DNA from: Amylibacter sp.
Lineage (GTDB): Bacteria > Pseudomonadota > Alphaproteobacteria > Rhodobacterales > Rhodobacteraceae
Assembly (NCBI GenBank): GCA_021775355.1
Contig: JAJFHZ010000034.1
Coordinates: 124,001-188,000 of the forward strand
Length of the DNA stretch: 64,000 nt
Reading direction: 5' to 3'
How positions within the stretch are numbered: the first letter of the stretch is position 1; each line of letters opens with the position of its first letter. Made by a program: the position numbers and the translations under genes. The notes under the pieces are model-generated. The model was not told where the DNA came from, made no database searches, and saw only the letters and a program-made list of their open reading frames with translations. Positions 36,756 to 46,026 of this stretch are shown here, in pieces.

Positions 36756-37760
36756 TCAAGCGCGAATTGGTTTTTCTTTTTGGGAAAGGGCAAAGGCTGC
36801 CACGCAAAGCAACACCAAAGCAGCCCCAGTGACCTCTTTCCGGGTCATGGCTTCCCCCAGAAACACCCAGACCCAGATTGGCCCAAGCAAGCTTTCGATC
36901 AGCAATAGCAGGCTGGCCTCTGCGGCGGGGACAAAGCCTGTGCCCCATGTTACCAATGCAATGCCCAGACCGATGGTAAAAGCCCCCATGAATAAAATCA
37001 GACTGAAATCATGCCCAGACAGGATCAGGCCGTTTCCAAGGGTGGCAGAAAACCCAAGCCCGATCATAACAGAGATAACACCAGCTAGAAATGTGCCACC
37101 CAGCGGATCTGGTTGTTTCGATTTGCGGGCGAATACCAGCATGACGGCGAAACAAAGCCCGGACAGAAGCGCAAAAAAATTGCCTAGGCTCCGACCCAGT
37201 TGAACCCCGTCACTGACCATCAATCCAACCCCCAGAACAGCACCGATCATGCAAAGCCACGTCAGGCGCGCAGGAATCTCGCCCAGAAAAAACCAGGCAA
37301 GAATTGCGGTAAAAAACGGCACGGTCGTTAAAATCATCAACGTGGATGCGATTGAGGTATAGAGCATTGCGAAAATGTAAAAAGAAAACGCAATGGCAAG
37401 TGCGGTGCCCATTTTCAGATCATTACCGTCAAGGCTGCGTATGAATGCCCCAACACCGATTTTGCGTTTCAGGCAAACAACCAAGACGACCATCAACGAT
37501 ATTGTGATAGAGCGATAAGCAAGGATTTGAAAACCGTCTGAATTGTCAAGCAGGCGCATCAACAGGCCGACAAAGCTCATGCAGGTGCCACCAAGTAGGA
37601 TTAACAGGGATGCGTTGGTCTTGGACAAAATACACCTGATGATAGTTCGATTGAACCCTAAGCAGGCATTGCAAACGATGTCCATACAGATATTCAAACG
37701 GCGGTTTTGCCGGTTGGAAAATCGTGAAATAGTATTTTCGGAAAAAGTGGTTTTTGTCAT
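36756..37760 (-). CDS. DMT-superfamily (EamA) transporter
   Basis: About 334 residues, with roughly ten spans in two EamA repeats; the second half has LYTSIASTLMILTTVPFFTA then ILAWFFLGEIPARLTWLCMI. Start chosen at 37760 (MTKTTFSENT). The longer frame reaches back through the complement of tRNA-Asp and its MARLTGLEPATSGVTGRHS N-terminus is the well-known artefact of reading a tRNA in antisense. A start at 37685 is also possible. Substrate unknown. Confidence 0.86.
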   Translation of the reverse strand: MTKTTFSENTISRFSNRQNRRLNICMDIVCNACLGFNRTIIRCILSKTNASLLILLGGTCMSFVGLLMRLLDNSDGFQILAYRSITISLMVVLVVCLKRKIGVGAFIRSLDGNDLKMGTALAIAFSFYIFAMLYTSIASTLMILTTVPFFTAILAWFFLGEIPARLTWLCMIGAVLGVGLMVSDGVQLGRSLGNFFALLSGLCFAVMLVFARKSKQPDPLGGTFLAGVISVMIGLGFSATLGNGLILSGHDFSLILFMGAFTIGLGIALVTWGTGFVPAAEASLLLLIESLLGPIWVWVFLGEAMTRKEVTGAALVLLCVAAFALSQKEKPIRA

Positions 37761-37838
37761 GCGAACCCGCTTGACGCACCCAATGATAGCCCCTAAAAGC
37801 CACCTCACGCCAAGCGTCATGTTTGGTGTAGGAAATGC

Positions 37839-37915
37839 GCGGTTGTAGCTCAGCTGGTTAGAGTGCCGGCCTGTCACGCCGGAGGTCGCGGGTTCGAGCC
37901 CCGTCAACCGCGCCA
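37839..37915 (+). tRNA. tRNA-Asp (anticodon GTC)
   Basis: Acceptor gcggttg/caaccgc, D-loop agctggtta, anticodon arm gccgg-cctgtcac-ccgg type with anticodon GTC, and T-arm gcgggttcgagccccgt. CCA is encoded at 37913-37915. The mature body is 74 bases. Confidence 0.97.
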
Positions 37916-38057
37916 CTTTCCCACTTTTTCCCTTATCAGAACGCTGTTCGGTTAAAACGAACGATATTTCTTGTTTTCAAGATCAGATAAATGGACTTGC
38001 AAGATTGCATAACAAATCTACCAATAAACGGGAATATGTTTGATTTTGGAAAGCCGA

Positions 38058-38279
38058 ATGTCGCGTTTTATTGTATTTTCCCTGTTCTTTTTGGCGGTCT
38101 TTCTGCAAGCAGGAGCTTATGGTTTGACCTTTATGCTGCCAAAACTTTTCGCAGGCTTCGGGGCAAATGAAAAAGATGTCGGCTTTATGCTGATGATAAC
38201 AACCGTTGCTACGCTGGTCGCCGTGTTGGCTTTTGTCGAGGCAACGATGGCTGCCCGTCGTAAGTTGCATGGGTTGTGA
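38058..38279 (+). pseudogene. Truncated MFS transporter remnant
   Basis: The reading frame (73 residues from ATG 38058) gives MSRFIVFSLFFLAVFLQAGA, then YGLTFMLPKLFAGFGANEKD and VGFMLMITTVATLVAVLAF. This is like the first two spans of a major facilitator protein, including the loop after span one. It then stops, 6 bases from the convergent maoC end, where some ten further spans would be expected. A deletion has probably removed the rest. A free-standing small membrane protein is the alternative. Confidence 0.6.
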
Positions 38280-38285
38280 GCATAA

Positions 38286-38756
38286 TCACAAATCGCCCGA
38301 AACCAGCAAAGTCAGCCACGTGCAGATCATGGCCGGTTTTTTGTGGCCTTTAATGTCAACCTGAACCGCGTTTTCGGCCAGATACTGCCCTTCTTGCCGC
38401 TTGGTTAGACTTTTCAGTGTGAAAACGCCGCGAATATCGGCGCCACTTGGTACAGGGGTTAAAAATCGCACACGTTCCAGCCCGTAATTGATGATCAATT
38501 CATGATCCGCAAGTTGCGGCACGTGATTTTTGTACATCTGGGTGATTAATGATAAGGTCAGAAATCCGTGTGCAATAGTGCCGCCAAACGGTGTGTCGCC
38601 TTTGGCTCTTTCAGGATCATTGTGAATGAATTGATAGTCGCCGGTCACATCGCAAAACCTGTCGATCATTGACTGATCTACAGTTATCCAATCAGAACGA
38701 CCTATTATGTTGCCTTCCAGAGCTTCATAATCGGTGAGGGGCAGGTTTTTTGGCAT
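38286..38756 (-). CDS. MaoC-family enoyl-CoA hydratase-like protein
   Basis: This 156-residue hot-dog-fold protein has the hydratase motif GDYQFIHNDPERAKGDTPFG followed by GTIAHGFLTLSL, with the catalytic Asp and His. It may be an R-specific enoyl-CoA hydratase. Start at 38756 with aagga; the upstream frame extension has no homology. Confidence 0.9.
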   Translation of the reverse strand: MPKNLPLTDYEALEGNIIGRSDWITVDQSMIDRFCDVTGDYQFIHNDPERAKGDTPFGGTIAHGFLTLSLITQMYKNHVPQLADHELIINYGLERVRFLTPVPSGADIRGVFTLKSLTKRQEGQYLAENAVQVDIKGHKKPAMICTWLTLLVSGDL

Positions 38757-38945
38757 GGTTTTATCCTTTGACGTCTTGATGTAATCTGTCACGAAGAATG
38801 GGGCGTGCCAATATGAAATTAAGGTGTAAAAACAGGGTAAACCGCTTGACTTTAAAGGGGGTTTTGACGATAAGCCGCCATCTGAGCGACTCTTTTGTTC
38901 GGGCACATGTTCATATCGCACTAAAAGGTGCGCGCTGTTCGAGGC

Positions 38946-38986
38946 GCGGTTAAACCGCTAAACATATGAAATCCTTGTAGGATTTC
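38946..38986 (+). promoter_or_regulatory. Two hairpins in the rplU leader
   Basis: Two adjacent inverted repeats lie in the 5' region of rplU: gcggt-taa-accgc (38946-38958) and gaaatcc-ttgta-ggatttc (38968-38986), 38-78 bases before the start. They could form a ribosomal-protein autoregulatory leader or mark the transcript start region. I do not recognise a described motif. Confidence 0.4.
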
Positions 38987-39023
38987 GTCGGGCCACAGAA
39001 CGCGGAAATCAAAGGAAACGCAT

Positions 39024-39575
39024 ATGTTTGCGGTTATTAAAACTGGTGGTAAGCAGTATAAAGTTGCCAGCGGAGACATTCTTCGCATTGAAAAAGTCAC
39101 AGGCCAAGCCGGTGACACGGTTCAATTCAATGAAATTCTGATGGTTGGTGGCGATAAGCCAGTAATTGGTGCGCCTGCGGTTGCCGGTGCGGCTGTACAG
39201 GCCGAAATCCTTGAGCAGGGCAAAGGCCCAAAGGTTATCAACTACGTCAAGCGTCGTCGTAAGCATTCGTCACAACGTAAAAAAGGCCATCGTCAACAAA
39301 TCACCGTTTTGCGTGTGACTGACATCCTAGCAAAAGGTGGCGATAAATCCGGTGTTGCAGCAGCCCTGAATGGCGCTGGCTTTGACACAAGCGCAGAACC
39401 TGTTAAGAAGCCGGCAGCAAAGAAAAAAGCGGCTCCTAAAAAAGCTGCAGCGGCTGAAAAACCAGCAGCAAAAAAAGCGGCTCCTAAAAAAGAAGCCAAA
39501 GCTGAAGCAAAACCAGCAGCTAAAAAAGCAGCGCCAAAGAAAAAAGCGCCTGCTAAAAAAACTGCAGATAAGTAA
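39024..39575 (+). CDS. rplU: 50S ribosomal protein L21 with Ala/Lys-rich tail
   Basis: The first 102 residues are canonical L21 ([20 protein letters not shown] ... [20 protein letters not shown]). The next 80 residues are a low-complexity extension of [14 protein letters not shown] repeats, as seen in many Rhodobacterales L21 proteins. It is followed by rpmA after 11 bases and then obg, the usual order. Confidence 0.97.
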   Translation: MFAVIKTGGKQYKVASGDILRIEKVTGQAGDTVQFNEILMVGGDKPVIGAPAVAGAAVQAEILEQGKGPKVINYVKRRRKHSSQRKKGHRQQITVLRVTDILAKGGDKSGVAAALNGAGFDTSAEPVKKPAAKKKAAPKKAAAAEKPAAKKAAPKKEAKAEAKPAAKKAAPKKKAPAKKTADK

Positions 39576-39586
39576 GGACAAGCGAT

Positions 39587-39856
39587 ATGGCACATAAAAA
39601 AGCAGGCGGTTCATCCCGTAACGGTCGCGATAGCGCAGGACGTCGTTTAGGCGTTAAAAAATACGGTGGCGAAGCTGTCATCCCTGGTAACATTATTGCG
39701 CGCCAGCGTGGTAACAAATGGTGGCCGGGTGAAAACGTGGGTCAAGGTAAAGACCACACATTATTTGCAACAGTTGAAGGCAACGTGAAATTCCACAAGG
39801 GTTTCAAGGGCCGTACATTCGTATCCGTTTTGCCGGCAGCCGAGGCTGCGGAATAA
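39587..39856 (+). CDS. rpmA: 50S ribosomal protein L27
   Basis: The 89-residue protein begins [20 protein letters not shown] and contains [20 protein letters not shown], the canonical L27 sequence; its N-terminus reaches the peptidyl-transferase centre. The gene is co-transcribed with rplU and followed by a strong terminator. Confidence 0.98.
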   Translation: MAHKKAGGSSRNGRDSAGRRLGVKKYGGEAVIPGNIIARQRGNKWWPGENVGQGKDHTLFATVEGNVKFHKGFKGRTFVSVLPAAEAAE

Positions 39857-39885
39857 GCTGATTTGAGTGAAACATTAGTTTTGAC

Positions 39886-39917
39886 AAGGGTCGGCCGAAA
39901 CGCCGGCCCTTTTCTTT
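39886..39917 (+). terminator. Intrinsic terminator after rpmA
   Basis: Stem gggtcggc / gccggccc (8 bp with one G-T pair) with a 6-base loop, followed by ttttctttt, 29 bases past rpmA and about 70 bases before obg. Confidence 0.85.
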
Positions 39918-39984
39918 TGGCTGAAATGCTTGTGAATATGACGGGCATTCGGTATCGAACAAAAAACAAAGTGATGGACATAAA

Positions 39985-41022
39985 ATGAAATTCCTCGATC
40001 TGGCAAAAGTCCATGTGCGTTCCGGCGCCGGTGGCAACGGTTGCGTTTCATTTCGCCGTGAAGCCCATGTGGAATATGGCGGGCCTGATGGCGGCAACGG
40101 CGGTGGCGGCGGAAACGTGTATGCAGAGGCAGTGGACGGTCTGAATACTTTGATCGATTTTCGCTACCAGCAACACTTTTTTGCCCAGAACGGGCGGCCC
40201 GGAATGGGCAAACAACGCTCAGGTAAAACCGGTGAGGATATTATTCTGAAAGTACCCGTGGGCACTGAAATTCTGGAAGAAGATGAAACAACACTGATTG
40301 CCGATTTAACAGAAGTGGGCCAGCGGTTTTTACTGGCCGAAGGCGGTAACGGCGGCTTTGGTAATCTGCATTTTAAATCTTCGCGCAATCAAAGCCCGCG
40401 CCGCGCAAACCCCGGACAGCCGGAGGTCGAGCGTACGGTGTGGCTGCGTCTAAAATTGATTGCCGATGCAGGGCTGTTGGGCCTGCCGAATGCTGGTAAA
40501 TCGACATTTTTGGCTGCAACCTCTAACGCGCGACCTAAAATTGCTGATTATCCGTTTACCACGCTGACGCCCAACCTTGGGGTAGTCGGTGTCGATAATA
40601 CAGAATTTGTGATGGCCGATATCCCAGGGCTGATTGCAGGCGCACATGAAGGTAAGGGTATTGGCGACCGCTTTTTGGGCCATGTGGAACGTTGTGCGGT
40701 ATTATTACACCTTGTAGACGGAACGTCTGAAACTGTGATTGAGGATTATCACACCATTATCAATGAGTTGGATATGTATGGTGGTGAACTTGCAAGCCGC
40801 CCACGTGTGACTGCGTTGAATAAATGCGATGCGATGGGTGATGTGGAACAGGCGCAATTACACAATGAGCTGGAACAGGCTGTCGGGGCAAATGTACATC
40901 AAATATCGGGTGTGGCACAGCATGGTCTGACGGATGTTTTGCGCGCAGTCCGTGCCACGATTGACATCCGTAATAAGGTAGAAAACGCACCAGAGGAAGA
41001 GGATACAGGATGGCGTCCTTAG
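39985..41022 (+). CDS. obg: GTPase Obg (CgtA)
   Basis: This 345-residue ribosome-assembly GTPase has the glycine-rich Obg fold ([19 protein letters not shown]) and the G domain with GLPNAGKST (G1), [12 protein letters not shown] (G3) and NKCD (G4). It lacks the long C-terminal OCT domain. The last 13 bases overlap proB, indicating coupling. Confidence 0.97.
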   Translation: MKFLDLAKVHVRSGAGGNGCVSFRREAHVEYGGPDGGNGGGGGNVYAEAVDGLNTLIDFRYQQHFFAQNGRPGMGKQRSGKTGEDIILKVPVGTEILEEDETTLIADLTEVGQRFLLAEGGNGGFGNLHFKSSRNQSPRRANPGQPEVERTVWLRLKLIADAGLLGLPNAGKSTFLAATSNARPKIADYPFTTLTPNLGVVGVDNTEFVMADIPGLIAGAHEGKGIGDRFLGHVERCAVLLHLVDGTSETVIEDYHTIINELDMYGGELASRPRVTALNKCDAMGDVEQAQLHNELEQAVGANVHQISGVAQHGLTDVLRAVRATIDIRNKVENAPEEEDTGWRP

Positions 41023-42116
41023 ACACGGCAAAACGCATTGTTGTTAAAATCGGTTCTGCTCTTTTGGTGGATGTGAAAACAGGTGAATTGCGTTTGGATT
41101 GGCTGAAAGGTCTTGCACGCGATGTGGATGCGCAAAAACAGGCGGGCAGGGATGTTTTGCTGGTGTCGTCAGGTTCAATCGCGTTGGGGCGCAAAGTGTT
41201 GGGTTTACCTGACGGTGTACTGACATTGGAGCAAAGTCAGGCCGCGGCGGCAGTTGGGCAAATCCGTTTGGCGCGGGCCTATGAAGAGGTTTTGGCGCCG
41301 TTTGGCATTAAAACGGCACAGGTTTTACTGACTTTGGAAGACAGCACTGATCGGCGCCGTTATCTGAATTCACGCGCAACCCTGACCACATTGCTGGGCT
41401 TTGGTGTTGTGCCTATCATCAATGAAAACGATACGGTTGCCACGGATGAAATACGCTTTGGTGACAATGACCGGTTGGCCGCCCAAGTGGCATCAATGGC
41501 CGGGGCCGATGTCTTGGTTTTACTGTCTGATGTTGATGGTTTCTATACGGGAAATCCTAAAACAGATGCGGATGCAAAACGTATTGAATTAATCGAAAAT
41601 ATTACACCAGAACTAGAGGCGATGGCGGGTGAGGCCGGCTCGTCGACAGCCAAGGGTGGTATGAAAACCAAAGTGATGGCTGCAAAAGTTGCAATGCAGT
41701 CCGGATGTGCCATGGCAATTGTGTTGGGCGATACGGACCAACCTTTAGCGGCTTTGGCCGAGGGAGCAAGTTGTAGTTGGTTTCAGGCGAAAAATGACCC
41801 GCAGACTGCGCGAAAACAGTGGATCGCGGCGATGAAACCCAAAGGGACATTGATTATAGATGCAGGGGCTGTGCGTGCACTGTCACAAGGAAAATCCCTG
41901 TTGCCAGCGGGTGTCGTTGGTGGCCAAGGCGTATTCATGCGCGGCGATATGGTTTCAATTTGTGATGCAAACGGTAGTGAGTTGGCAAAGGGTTTGGTAA
42001 ATTATGATGCGGCCGAAGCCAATGCAATCGCAGGGCGTCAAACATCAGAAATCAAAGATATTTTAGGTTATCCTGGCCGTGCAAGCCTTGTGCACCGCGA
42101 TAATCTGGTGATGTGA
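41010..42116 (+). CDS. proB: Glutamate 5-kinase
   Basis: This 368-residue enzyme performs the first step of proline synthesis. The amino-acid-kinase domain shows [23 protein letters not shown] and [18 protein letters not shown]; the C-terminal PUA domain starts after about residue 275 ([20 protein letters not shown]). It overlaps obg and is followed by proA after six bases. Confidence 0.97.
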   Translation: MASLDTAKRIVVKIGSALLVDVKTGELRLDWLKGLARDVDAQKQAGRDVLLVSSGSIALGRKVLGLPDGVLTLEQSQAAAAVGQIRLARAYEEVLAPFGIKTAQVLLTLEDSTDRRRYLNSRATLTTLLGFGVVPIINENDTVATDEIRFGDNDRLAAQVASMAGADVLVLLSDVDGFYTGNPKTDADAKRIELIENITPELEAMAGEAGSSTAKGGMKTKVMAAKVAMQSGCAMAIVLGDTDQPLAALAEGASCSWFQAKNDPQTARKQWIAAMKPKGTLIIDAGAVRALSQGKSLLPAGVVGGQGVFMRGDMVSICDANGSELAKGLVNYDAAEANAIAGRQTSEIKDILGYPGRASLVHRDNLVM

Positions 42117-42122
42117 GGAATT

Positions 42123-43376
42123 ATGGATATTCATGCAACTATGGCTGACATTGGCCGCAAAGCGAAAACCGCCAGTGCCGATCTGGCCTTTGCAACATCG
42201 GATGCAAAACAACAGGCATTGATGGCAGCGGCCGATAGTGTTTGGGAGCGGCGAAGTGAAATTATAGCGGCAAACCAACAGGATATGGATTTTGGCCGCG
42301 CAAAAGGCCTGACGGACGCGATGATGGATCGTTTGATGCTGGATGAGGCCCGCATACAAGGTATTGTTGACAGTTTGCGCGCAGTAGCGGGACAAGACGA
42401 TCCAATTGGCACTGTTCTATCGGAATGGGATCGCCCGACAGGGTTGCATATTAAGCGGGTGCGCACGCCTTTGGGGGTGATCGGGGTGATCTATGAAAGC
42501 CGCCCGAATGTCACGGCAGATGCGGGGGCTTTGTGCCTGAAAGCGGGTAATGCAGTGATTTTGCGCGGCGGCTCGGAAAGTTTCCATTCGTCCGTTGCTA
42601 TTCACGAATGTCTGGTCAACGGATTAAAAGCAGCCGGTTTGCCGATGGATGCAATTCAACTGGTACCAACGCGTGATCGTACCGCCGTGGGTGAGATGTT
42701 GACGATGACAGATTACATTGATGTGATCGTGCCGCGTGGCGGTAAGGGGCTGGTGGGGCGTGTGCAGGCTGATGCCCGCGTCCCTGTTTTTGCTCATCTG
42801 GAAGGAATTTGCCATATCTATGTCGATGCTGCCGCTGACATGGAAAAGACCCGTAATGTAATCCTGAACGCCAAAACCCGACGCACGGGTATTTGTGGCT
42901 CTGTCGAGTGTCTGTTGATAGATCGCGGCTTTTATGACGCGTATGGCGCGCCGTTTATTCAGGATTTGCTGGATGCAGATGTGGAAGTACGTGGGGATAG
43001 TATAATATCAACAATTCAATATGTTACACCTGCAACTTCAAGTGATTGGGGGCAAGAATTTCTGGATATGATCATTGCCGCCAAGATCGTTGACGGGGTG
43101 GACGGTGCCATTGCGCATATCGCTGAATATGGCTCTAATCATACTGATTGTATCATGACTGAGGATGATGTTGCAGCGGATCGGTTTTTCCAGCGGGTCG
43201 ACAGCGCTATCTTGATGCGCAATGCTTCGACGCAATTTGCTGATGGTGGTGAGTTTGGTATGGGTGCAGAAATTGGTATAGCCACGGGCAAAATGCATGC
43301 GCGTGGTCCAGTTGGGGCGGAACAGTTAACCAGTTTCAAGTATATTGTTGTGGGTGATGGTACTATAAGGGCGTAA
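42123..43376 (+). CDS. proA: Gamma-glutamyl phosphate reductase
   Basis: The 417-residue second enzyme of proline synthesis reduces glutamyl phosphate to the semialdehyde. The aldehyde-dehydrogenase-like fold has the catalytic Cys in [19 protein letters not shown] and the C-terminal [17 protein letters not shown] signature. A bidirectional terminator follows. Confidence 0.98.
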   Translation: MDIHATMADIGRKAKTASADLAFATSDAKQQALMAAADSVWERRSEIIAANQQDMDFGRAKGLTDAMMDRLMLDEARIQGIVDSLRAVAGQDDPIGTVLSEWDRPTGLHIKRVRTPLGVIGVIYESRPNVTADAGALCLKAGNAVILRGGSESFHSSVAIHECLVNGLKAAGLPMDAIQLVPTRDRTAVGEMLTMTDYIDVIVPRGGKGLVGRVQADARVPVFAHLEGICHIYVDAAADMEKTRNVILNAKTRRTGICGSVECLLIDRGFYDAYGAPFIQDLLDADVEVRGDSIISTIQYVTPATSSDWGQEFLDMIIAAKIVDGVDGAIAHIAEYGSNHTDCIMTEDDVAADRFFQRVDSAILMRNASTQFADGGEFGMGAEIGIATGKMHARGPVGAEQLTSFKYIVVGDGTIRA

Positions 43377-43390
43377 TTATCCCAAAATAA

Positions 43391-43420
43391 AACCCGCCTT
43401 GGAATAGGGCGGGTTGTTTT
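43391..43420. terminator. Bidirectional terminator between proA and the M15-like peptidase
   Basis: A perfect 8-bp stem, aacccgcc / ggcgggtt, has a 9-base loop and is flanked by A-rich and T-rich tracts on both sides (aaaataaaa ... gtttt). It can terminate proA and, on the other strand, the convergent DUF882 gene. Confidence 0.8.
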
Positions 43421-43433
43421 AACATTTCAGAAC

Positions 43434-44006
43434 TTAACGCCCCCAAGTGCGTAGTGGGCCACAATCCATATGAACGAAGTTAGACCGGGAATAACGTCCA
43501 ACACCGCCACCGTGACAAGCAACACCGGCACGTGCCATCTGACTAACAGAGCGCGAACTAAGACGTAAATCGGTTGCCATGCCCTTGATGTGATAGCTGT
43601 CTTTCGCAACACGGCGGCTGCGGCTGCGCAGCATCGCGTTTGTATGCTCGGAACGATAGCCAGACAACATTTGATAAGGCTCGTTCGTATCCAATAGGTG
43701 ATGCGAGGCCGCAATGATATCAATTTGGCGCCGATCGATATTTTTCACTGAGCCTTCACGCCAATCACGCATAAAATAGTTAATTTCATTCAAAGCCTGC
43801 TTTATATACTTACCTTCAATCCAGTAAATCGTGTCTACACTTTCACCGGTTCTGCCTGAGCGCAGGGAAACACGGCGAATATTACCTGCACCTTTTAGGT
43901 AGCTTGGAGTGCCGGCAAAAACCGGAGCCGCGGAGATCATAGAGACACCTGCAAAAGCACCAAGAAGTTTGCGGCGCGAGAGCGCAGTTTTAGTTTTTTC
44001 GGTCAT
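43434..44006 (-). CDS. DUF882/YcbK-like peptidoglycan endopeptidase, Tat-exported
   Basis: About 190 residues from ATG 44006. A twin-arginine signal (LSRRKLLGAFAGVSMISAAP) precedes a peptidase M15-type domain with SGYRSEHTNAML, the zinc-ligand pattern HIKGMATDLRL, and the final FVHMDCGPLRTWG. It would cleave peptidoglycan peptide cross-links in the periplasm. It is divergent from an L,D-transpeptidase gene. Confidence 0.88.
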   Translation of the reverse strand: MTEKTKTALSRRKLLGAFAGVSMISAAPVFAGTPSYLKGAGNIRRVSLRSGRTGESVDTIYWIEGKYIKQALNEINYFMRDWREGSVKNIDRRQIDIIAASHHLLDTNEPYQMLSGYRSEHTNAMLRSRSRRVAKDSYHIKGMATDLRLSSRSVSQMARAGVACHGGGVGRYSRSNFVHMDCGPLRTWGR

Positions 44007-44333
44007 AAATAGCCTGTCCATCTTTTCGTTCACTGCTCATTTCCTGAGCTATTCCCTGAAACATCCCTCCAAATCAGGTTTATTTTTTATGCCATAAAGT
44101 GATTCGTTTTCCAAGTGTTAAGTTTACAGCAGGATAAATTATGTAACGATCATCGTGGGTTAGGCGAGAATTTGTCAAAAATTTGTTTGATCTCTCTTTG
44201 TTCTTAGGGAATGGTGCATATATGAACCGTATTGAGCGAATAATTGCCGAAAAAGTGATTGGACTGTTCGCTGGAATGGATGAAACTGGTACTATATAAT
44301 TCCAACCTTCGAGTGTGTTTTTTAGGGGACACT
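44007..44333. other. Divergent spacer between two cell-wall genes
   Basis: This 327-base AT-rich spacer must contain both promoters. It includes tatataat at about 44293-44300 upstream of the transpeptidase gene. A 25-codon frame (44222-44299, MNRIERIIAEKVIGLFAGMD and five more residues) follows an aggga site and could be a short peptide, but nothing else supports it. Confidence 0.4.
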
Positions 44334-45953
44334 ATGTATTTATTAAGCAACACAGCCATCAGGGCTTTTATTTTACTTATTTTTGCGCTGCTTTTACCGT
44401 TGGCACCTTCAGTGCTATCCGCACAAACGATTGTCTCAAATCAAGCCGTATATGACGTTGTTATACGCACCGGTAAGAAAGCAAAGGGCATTCAGGATTT
44501 TTATGCCGCAACCAACTATGAACCAATTTGGACCGGGAAGAAAAATAATGCCCGCCGCAAAGCTTTGATAGCTGTATTGAAGTCATCCGGCAGTCAGGGA
44601 CTACCCACAACCCGATATAAAACAGCTGCGCTGAATGCCGCATTGAAAGCATCGCGCAATACGACCGATATTGGTGCTGCAGAGCTGTTGGCGACGAAGA
44701 CATACCTACAATATGCCCATGATGTAAGCTCAGGTATTGTCAACCCGAAAAGAATTGATAAAGACCTGTCGATTGATCGACCGCGCCGTAGCGATAAAAG
44801 TTTGTTGATGGCAATGACAAAAGGTTCGCCTGCTGGGGTTCTAAGTGCCTTGGTGCCAAAATCAAAAGAATATCAACTGCTTTTGGCCGAAAAGAAGAAA
44901 CTGGAACGTGCGATAGGTGCGACAGGCGGGGCGCAAGCCATTCCATCACGTACCTTGAAAAAAGGCTCGTCCGGAAATTCGGTTATTTTGTTGCGCCAAC
45001 GCTTAACGGCTTTGGATTATGGGCGATTGGGCAAAGCACCACAGTTTGACGATGAATTGAAAGCCAGTGTCGCGAAATTTCAAAAAGATAATGGTCTGAA
45101 TATAGATGGGGTTGCCGGACCGGGAACCATTGGGCGATTAAATCAGGGGCCAAAGCAGAAACTTGTGAAAGTTTTGGTAAATCTGGAACGTGAACGCTGG
45201 ATGAACTTCCCGCGCGGTAAGCGCAATATTTTTGTTAATCAGGCCGCCTATACGGTTTATATGATCGACAATGGCCGTGTATCATTTCAAACGCGCGCCG
45301 TTATCGGAACGCGGGCAAAAGACAGGCGAACCCCGGAGTTTTATGATGAGATGACCCATATGGTGGTTAATCCAACTTGGCATGTACCAAGTTCCATCAC
45401 GGGCAAAGAGTATCTGCCGATCATTCGTGAGGATCCGGGTTTTTTAGCGCGCCGCAATATGGTGATGGTTTCTTCCAGCGGAAAAAAGGTTAATCCGGCG
45501 AATGTCGACTATACGGAATATACCCCGAAAAATTTCCCCTTCAGCATCAAACAGCGTCCCAGTGCCGGCAACGCTTTGGGCCGTGTGAAGTTTATGTTCC
45601 CGAACAAGTTCAACATTTATTTGCACGATACCCCAAGCAAGAACCTGTTCAACCGTGACACGCGCGCGTTCAGTCATGGTTGTGTGCGCATTCAAAAGCC
45701 ATTTGATTTTGCTTATAAATTATTGGAAAAGCAAACATCAAACCCCAAAGGGGCTTTCAATACATGGCTGAAAACCGGTAAAGAGCAATATGTTAACCTC
45801 GACAAACCTGTTCCGGTTTATCTGACGTATCGTACCGTGTACTTTGGCGATGCTAAAAAACCATCATTTTTTCCGGATATCTATGGGCGCGATAAAAAGA
45901 TATTTAACGCACTGTCGAAAGCTGGGGTTTCCTTACGGGCGGTTCAAAGCTAA
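44334..45953 (+). CDS. L,D-transpeptidase (YcbB-like)
   Basis: The 539-residue enzyme has a signal peptide (FILLIFALLLPLAPSVLSAQ), an N-terminal domain with DFYAATNYEPIWTGKKN, a peptidoglycan-binding domain (residues about 215-285: LRQRLTALDYG ... DGVAGPGTIGRLN), and a YkuD domain with HDTPSKNLFNRDTRAFSHGC as the catalytic His/Cys motif. It would make 3-3 cross-links or attach proteins to the cell wall. Start at 44334 with aggggac. A terminator follows. Confidence 0.93.
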   Translation: MYLLSNTAIRAFILLIFALLLPLAPSVLSAQTIVSNQAVYDVVIRTGKKAKGIQDFYAATNYEPIWTGKKNNARRKALIAVLKSSGSQGLPTTRYKTAALNAALKASRNTTDIGAAELLATKTYLQYAHDVSSGIVNPKRIDKDLSIDRPRRSDKSLLMAMTKGSPAGVLSALVPKSKEYQLLLAEKKKLERAIGATGGAQAIPSRTLKKGSSGNSVILLRQRLTALDYGRLGKAPQFDDELKASVAKFQKDNGLNIDGVAGPGTIGRLNQGPKQKLVKVLVNLERERWMNFPRGKRNIFVNQAAYTVYMIDNGRVSFQTRAVIGTRAKDRRTPEFYDEMTHMVVNPTWHVPSSITGKEYLPIIREDPGFLARRNMVMVSSSGKKVNPANVDYTEYTPKNFPFSIKQRPSAGNALGRVKFMFPNKFNIYLHDTPSKNLFNRDTRAFSHGCVRIQKPFDFAYKLLEKQTSNPKGAFNTWLKTGKEQYVNLDKPVPVYLTYRTVYFGDAKKPSFFPDIYGRDKKIFNALSKAGVSLRAVQS

Positions 45954-45979
45954 AACGCCAATAACTGGTTAGACTTTAT

Positions 45980-46012
45980 ACGGGCGGCTGGTAAAACAGC
46001 TGCCCGTTTTCA
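45980..46012 (+). terminator. Intrinsic terminator after the L,D-transpeptidase gene
   Basis: Stem acgggcggctg / cagctgcccgt (11 bp, one G-T pair), loop gtaaaa, then tttt, 27 bases after the stop. Confidence 0.85.
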
Positions 46013-46026
46013 TGTAAGGCACATAT

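Noticed and set aside
37761..37916. N-terminal extension of the DMT transporter beginning MARLTGLEPATSGVTGRHS
   Set aside because: It is the complement of tRNA-Asp read as protein, a common annotation artefact; the gene is started downstream at 37760.
39293..39614. Long minus-strand frames opposite rplU
   Set aside because: They are the complement of the Ala/Lys-rich tail and give biased Phe/Ala-rich sequence, an artefact of low complexity.
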